Shown here piece by piece: positions 60,190 through 64,000 of a stretch of 64,000 nucleotides of DNA. Both the position numbers and the translations under genes were made by a program. Position 1 is the first letter of the stretch. Each line of letters opens with the position of its first letter. The notes under the pieces were generated by a model. The model was not told where the DNA came from and did not search any database. It saw only the letters and a list, made by a program, of their open reading frames with translations. The DNA is from Bacteroidaceae bacterium (GTDB lineage Bacteria > Bacteroidota > Bacteroidia > Bacteroidales > Bacteroidaceae): the NCBI GenBank assembly GCA_024688885.1, contig JAILDV010000046.1, positions 29,141-93,140 on the forward strand, written 5' to 3'.

Positions 60190-60834
60190 TTAACTGTCAA
60201 TTTTCAACTCTTTCTTGCTCCGAACTATCACCTCCACATTCTTCATTCCAATCCCTCTCACAATCGCCTCAAACACCACCTTTGCGTTGTTCTCGATGTC
60301 CCGATTCACCAGTGCCGAAAAGTCCTCCTTCATCACCGCCTTGTATGCCTGCACCATCAGTTGGTCCACCTCCTCATGGCTGATTCTGTCTCGCATGCCC
60401 GATGACATCCGCACCACTGCACCTTCCTCCACCTTCATCTCATAACCCGAATCAATCACTTTGGGTTCTGGCAACAGAATCACCACAGCCGTGCTGTCAT
60501 CCGTCAGCTTCACATCATCTATCGTCAGGTCGCGCAGGTCATACCCATATTTAATCGTCACATCTACCGGCACAATGCATTTCCTCTCTCCATATTTCCA
60601 TGTCCTCGGGTCTTTCAGCTCAAACTTCTCATGCTTGCTCGAATCATAAATTGCCAGCTTCCTCACCTTCACCTCCGTCGTCACCAAATCAGCCTTCTGT
60701 TTGATGCGCGACAAAATCACCGACTCCACCTTCGGCACGTCCTCTTCACCCGCTGTACCACAGCTGTTGCATGAGGTGACGCCCAACAAGGTTGCCAGCA
60801 TCCCTATATATAATATAATGTGTAGATGTCTCAT
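60190..60834 (-). CDS. DUF4230 family lipoprotein
   Basis: 214 aa from the ATG at 60832-60834; the promoter at 60876-60907 starts transcription near 60869 and excludes the longer frame. Lipobox LLGVTSC. The domain is the same type as the next gene: VTTEVKVRKLAIYDSSKHE, VDVTIKYGYDLRDLTIDDVKL, AVVILLPEPKVIDSGYEM. Paired with the 59589 gene. Function unknown. Confidence 0.85.
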   Translation of the reverse strand: MRHLHIILYIGMLATLLGVTSCNSCGTAGEEDVPKVESVILSRIKQKADLVTTEVKVRKLAIYDSSKHEKFELKDPRTWKYGERKCIVPVDVTIKYGYDLRDLTIDDVKLTDDSTAVVILLPEPKVIDSGYEMKVEEGAVVRMSSGMRDRISHEEVDQLMVQAYKAVMKEDFSALVNRDIENNAKVVFEAIVRGIGMKNVEVIVRSKKELKIDS

Positions 60835-60875
60835 TCCAACTGTATTCAACATAAAGGGAACCATGTTCACAACTG

Positions 60876-60907
60876 CAAAGATACCTCTTTTTTTTCATGC
60901 AAACAAA
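60876..60907 (-). promoter_or_regulatory. Promoter of the DUF4230 pair
   Basis: Minus-strand -33 TTTG (60904-60907), 20 bp spacer, -7 TATCTTTG (60876-60883). TGTAGA/TCTACA-like sites and a GTAGA..TCTAC palindrome (60932-60945) lie just upstream and could be operators. Confidence 0.6.
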
Positions 60908-60967
60908 AAAGTCTACGAAAATCTGAAAAACGTAGAATAATCTACACTTTTGGCGTAAAATGTAGAC

Positions 60968-61068
60968 TATTCCACGTTTTGCAACTCGTTTACGGGCAAG
61001 ACTTACGTTCCTCTACGGGCAAGACTTACGTTCGTTTATGAGCAAGACTTACATGCGCTTGTGGAATA
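60968..61068. repeat. 23 bp periodic array bracketed by TATTCCAC / GTGGAATA
   Basis: GGGCAAGACTTACG-type units start at 60991, 61014 and 61037, exactly 23 bp apart, with a partly matching unit at 60968. TATTCCAC (60968-60975) and GTGGAATA (61061-61068) form a perfect 8 bp inverted repeat, the same bracket as in 16111-16249. Confidence 0.82.
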
Positions 61069-61266
61069 CACTTATTTGTGCGAGTGAGAGTCACCACCAT
61101 CCTTCTTTTTCACCCTTCATGTCATGTCGCCTATCATCACTACCGCATGTATGTTACATTCGCATCCTCATGACTGACCTCTAATTTTGCGCAGTACAAT
61201 GGGATATTCTCAACCCCGTGAAAGAACATATCCTCAATGCGTTTCATTAAAAAATGGAGAAGAATG

Positions 61267-61296
61267 TTGTCATGTGAGGAAAAATGTGTAACTTTG
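61267..61296 (+). promoter_or_regulatory. Promoter of DPP IV gene
   Basis: -33 TTG (61267-61269), 19 bp spacer, -7 TAACTTTG (61289-61296), 27 bp before the ATG. Confidence 0.65.
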
Positions 61297-61322
61297 TAAC
61301 AGAAAACTAAACTGGTTAATCA

Positions 61323-63536
61323 ATGAAGAATATAATGACTCATAAGATGTTTGCTGTGGTGGCACTTTGGCTGACTGTGGCGGCAGTTTCTGCTCAGCAA
61401 ATCACGTTGGATGATGTGGTTAATTACAAATACTATCCCAAGTCTGTTCGGGGCGTGAAACCGATGGTGGATGGCGAGAGCTATTCGTGTGTGAGTGACA
61501 ACCGACAAAGTATTGAGAAGCATTCGTTCAAGACAGGTGAGGTGACTGAAGTTCTTTTTGACGCTTCTGAGGCTCGTGGCGCAACCGTCCGTTCTGTGGA
61601 AGGCTACATCATTTCGCCCGATGAGAAGAACATCTTGATTGAAACCAACCATCAGCAGATATACCGTCGCTCATATACGGCTACACATTATATATATAAT
61701 ATAAAGAACAAAACTCTTACGCCACTCTCGCAGGGTGGTCCGCAGGAGTGCCCGAAGTTCTCTCCTGATGGCAATCAGATTGCCTTTGTGAGGGATAACA
61801 ACATTTTCTTGGTGAAACTGCTCTTCAACAATGCGGAGAGCCAGATCACAAAGGATGGAGAACGCAACAAAATCATCAATGGCAAACCCGACTGGGTGTA
61901 TGAGGAGGAGTTTTCCTTCAACTGCGCTTTCGACTTCTCTGCCGACAGCGAGATGCTGGCATGGATTCGTTTCGACGAGTCGAATGTGAAGACGTTCTCC
62001 TTCCCTTGGTATCAAGGTTCATGGCCTGCTAAGGAGGAATATAAGCTCTATCCGGGAAATGATGAATATAAATACCCCAAAGCGGGAGAGGAGAATTCGA
62101 AGGTGTCAGTGCTGACTTATGACATCAAGAGTCGTGTGACACGTACGATGCAGGTGCCACTTGATGCTGACGGTTACATTCCGCGCATCCAGTTTACGGG
62201 TGAGAAGGACAAACTGATGGTGCTCACGCTCAATCGCCATCAGAATCGGCTGGACTTCTATGCTGTCAATGCCCGTAGCACGACTGCCCAGCTTATTCTT
62301 CGCGAGGAGGACAAGCGTTATGTGGATGAGCCTGCCTATGCTGACATCGACTTTTCGCGCGACCAGTTCATCTTGCTCAGCGAACGCGATGGCTACCAAC
62401 ACATGTATCTCTACACCATCGGTGGACAGTTGGTGCGCCAACTCACTTCGGGAGAATATGAGGTGATAGACTACTATGGTACCGATGCCACGGGCAAGAA
62501 TTTCTACTATTCCTGCAACGAGGGAAGCCCTCTGGAGAAATATATCTATAAGGTGGATGCTTCGGGCAAGAAGACGAAACTCTCAACAGAAAAAGGCTGG
62601 AACGAAGCTGTGTTTGCCAATGGTTGCCAATACTATCTCAACACCTATTCCAACTTGACCACTCCTCCTGTCTATACCCTTTGTAACGCATCGGGTAAGG
62701 CGCTCAAGGTAGTGGAGGACAATGCAGATCTGAAGAATCAACGTGATGCACTGTCTTTGGGAACGGTGGAACTCATCTCTGTCAACACAGCCGATGGCAT
62801 CCAACTGAATGGATGGATGGTGAAACCGCATGATTTCGATGCCACCAAGAAATACCCTGTGCTGATGTACCAATATGGTGGTCCTGGCTATCAGATGGTC
62901 TTCAACTCCTACAATAACGGTTTCATGAGTGGACTGATGTGGGAACAGCATCTGGCAGGAAAAGGCTATATCGTCGTGTGTGTGGACGGACGTGGAACGG
63001 GCGGAAGAGGCTCGGAGTTCAAACGATGCACATATCTGAAGATGGGAGACCTCGAGTCGCATGACCAGGTGGAGACGGCGCTTTGGCTCTCAAAACTTCC
63101 TTATGTGGACAAGTCCCGCATTGCCATCTGGGGATGGAGCTTCGGAGGTTTCAACACGCTCATGTCAATGTGTGAGGGTAGGGAAGTGTTCAATTGCGGT
63201 GTGGCAGTGGCTCCCGTTACAGATTGGCGTTTCTACGACACTGTCTATACAGAACGTTTCATGCGCACACCTCAGGAGAACCCTTCTGGCTACGATTGTT
63301 CGCCCCTCCATCGCTATGAGAAGATCAAGGGCGACTTGCTCCTCATTCATGGCATGGCAGATGATAACGTGCATTTCCAGAACTCCGCAGAATTGGCTGA
63401 AGCTTTCGTTCAGTCAGGCTACCAATTCGACATGCAGTTCTACACCAACCGAAACCACAATATCAGTGGAGGCAATACGCGTCGACACCTCATTACACGT
63501 ATCGAAAATTACCTCGATGACCACCTCCTCAAATAA
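61323..63536 (+). CDS. Dipeptidyl peptidase IV (S9B)
   Basis: 737 aa. Signal peptide ending near VAAVSAQQ, so periplasmic. The N-terminal beta-propeller carries the family Glu pair in DWVYEEEF (Glu 194-196 region) that anchors the free N-terminus of substrates. The C-terminal alpha/beta-hydrolase has the Ser in GWSFGG (about residue 606), Asp in HGMADDNVHF (about 680) and His in NRNHNISG (about 712). DPP IV removes Xaa-Pro dipeptides from peptides and in this phylum supports amino-acid scavenging. Its own promoter lies 27 bp upstream. Confidence 0.96.
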   Translation: MKNIMTHKMFAVVALWLTVAAVSAQQITLDDVVNYKYYPKSVRGVKPMVDGESYSCVSDNRQSIEKHSFKTGEVTEVLFDASEARGATVRSVEGYIISPDEKNILIETNHQQIYRRSYTATHYIYNIKNKTLTPLSQGGPQECPKFSPDGNQIAFVRDNNIFLVKLLFNNAESQITKDGERNKIINGKPDWVYEEEFSFNCAFDFSADSEMLAWIRFDESNVKTFSFPWYQGSWPAKEEYKLYPGNDEYKYPKAGEENSKVSVLTYDIKSRVTRTMQVPLDADGYIPRIQFTGEKDKLMVLTLNRHQNRLDFYAVNARSTTAQLILREEDKRYVDEPAYADIDFSRDQFILLSERDGYQHMYLYTIGGQLVRQLTSGEYEVIDYYGTDATGKNFYYSCNEGSPLEKYIYKVDASGKKTKLSTEKGWNEAVFANGCQYYLNTYSNLTTPPVYTLCNASGKALKVVEDNADLKNQRDALSLGTVELISVNTADGIQLNGWMVKPHDFDATKKYPVLMYQYGGPGYQMVFNSYNNGFMSGLMWEQHLAGKGYIVVCVDGRGTGGRGSEFKRCTYLKMGDLESHDQVETALWLSKLPYVDKSRIAIWGWSFGGFNTLMSMCEGREVFNCGVAVAPVTDWRFYDTVYTERFMRTPQENPSGYDCSPLHRYEKIKGDLLLIHGMADDNVHFQNSAELAEAFVQSGYQFDMQFYTNRNHNISGGNTRRHLITRIENYLDDHLLK

Positions 63537-63873
63537 CGGTTTTTGACCTGATAAGTGGTGACTCTTCCGTTTTCTTTGCTTCTTTTTTGTTCAAAAAGCG
63601 CTATTTTTCATTTTTCTTTAAAAAAGTTGCTGAAACATTTTGCCAGTATTGAAAAAGGTCGTACCTTTGCACTCGCTTTCCGAAAGGGAGGGCACAAAAC
63701 TAGATCTTTGACAGACTGCGAACAGAACAAGACAAGCAGCGCGCTGCGTATATAATATAATGTGTATATGCATGCGCACAAGCAACAAGTCATTCCTTTT
63801 AATGAAGACAAAAACGAACAATGGAGCAGGATGAGCCTGGCCGGTCAGACAGATTACTAAGAATACAAATATT
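63537..63873. other. rRNA promoter and leader region
   Basis: 337 bp with the rRNA promoter at 63639-63669 and a leader including TAGATCTTTGACA (63701-63713), a box often seen in Bacteroidetes rRNA leaders. Short frames here have no coding support. Confidence 0.7.
63639..63669 (+). promoter_or_regulatory. rRNA operon promoter
   Basis: -33 TTTG (63639-63642), 19 bp spacer, -7 TACCTTTG (63662-63669), about 205 bp before 16S. Confidence 0.75.
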
Positions 63874-64000
63874 ACAGTGAAGAGTTTGATCCTGGCTCAG
63901 GATGAACGCTAGCTACAGGCCTAACACATGCAAGTCGAGGGGCAGCATGGTCGAAGCTTGCTTTGACTGATGGCGACCGGCGAATGGGTGAGTCACGCGT
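63874..64000 (+). rRNA. rrs: 16S ribosomal RNA (5' end; runs past window)
   Basis: Starts around 63874-63877. AGAGTTTGATCCTGGCTCAG (63881-63900) is the universal 5' primer site, followed by GATGAACGCTAGC and a TACAGGCCTAACACATGCAA stretch of Bacteroidetes type. The gene continues beyond the right edge. Confidence 0.97.

Larger units (their letters stand above)
60835..61322. other. Intergenic region between divergent DUF4230 and DPP IV genes
   Basis: Contains two promoters (60876-60907 leftward, 61267-61296 rightward), a TAATTTTG box at 61182-61189 without partner, and a 23 bp array bracketed by inverted repeats (60968-61068). No gene seen. Confidence 0.75.

Noticed and set aside
60807..63768. 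Shared TATATAATATAATGTGTA at about 60807 and 63751
   Set aside because: AT-rich short match, one copy inside a signal-peptide coding region; likely chance.

Overview
The window looks like the chromosome of a Bacteroidales bacterium, most likely Prevotellaceae. The evidence is the 5' end of a Bacteroidetes-type 16S rRNA gene at the right edge, many promoters of the Bacteroidetes form (TTTG or TTG, 19-21 bp, TAnnTTTG), type IX secretion genes (porU, porV), SusC/RagA-like barrels, DPP IV, acidic-tailed ribosomal protein S2, lipoproteins with acidic residues after the acylated Cys, and Bacteroidetes-specific families (DUF3822, DUF4230, DUF4290, DUF4421). The genus call is an inference from general resemblance.

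Layout. 0-5.5 kb: the end of a GH97 glycosidase, aroB, an rfbC-like epimerase and two glycosyltransferases (polysaccharide and shikimate functions). 5.6-8.1 kb: a BlaI/BlaR1-like regulator pair whose promoter is threaded through inverted repeats. 8.3-18.2 kb: an envelope and proteolysis region with, all leftward, a PA-clan serine protease, lemA, an M48 protease, a zinc-ribbon lipoprotein, a DUF4421 barrel, a BMP-like binding lipoprotein, and a lipoprotein that fuses a ligand-binding domain to a legumain-type (C13) cysteine protease. 19-33 kb: alaS, two large TonB-receptor-like barrels, luxS, a helicase, a DUF3822 gene and rsmD. 33-34.7 kb: a MORN protein translationally coupled to menA, followed by about 1.1 kb without genes but full of structured repeats.

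35.8-47.3 kb is one long leftward run: tsaB, DUF4290, murA, rimM, dxr, rseP, a FAH-family gene, porU, porV, ispF. It joins cell-wall, isoprenoid, translation and secretion functions. 47.4-55.3 kb carries yicC, gmk, nagB, thiL-lpxK, a GH105 hydrolase, a CCA-adding-type enzyme and a lipoprotein. 55.4-58.3 kb is the rplM-rpsI-rpsB-tsf operon. Then come a radical SAM gene, two DUF4230 genes, DPP IV, and an rRNA promoter with the start of 16S.

The most unusual signals are: (1) the operon with the binding-domain/legumain fusion lipoprotein; (2) several intergenic arrays of degenerate units repeating every 23 bp, two of them bracketed by the same inverted repeat TATTCCAC/GTGGAATA; (3) palindromic repeat elements inserted in frame inside alaS and, twice, inside a helicase gene; (4) heptanucleotide repeats upstream of several genes and inside the menA coding sequence. 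No tRNA, CRISPR array or transposase was seen.
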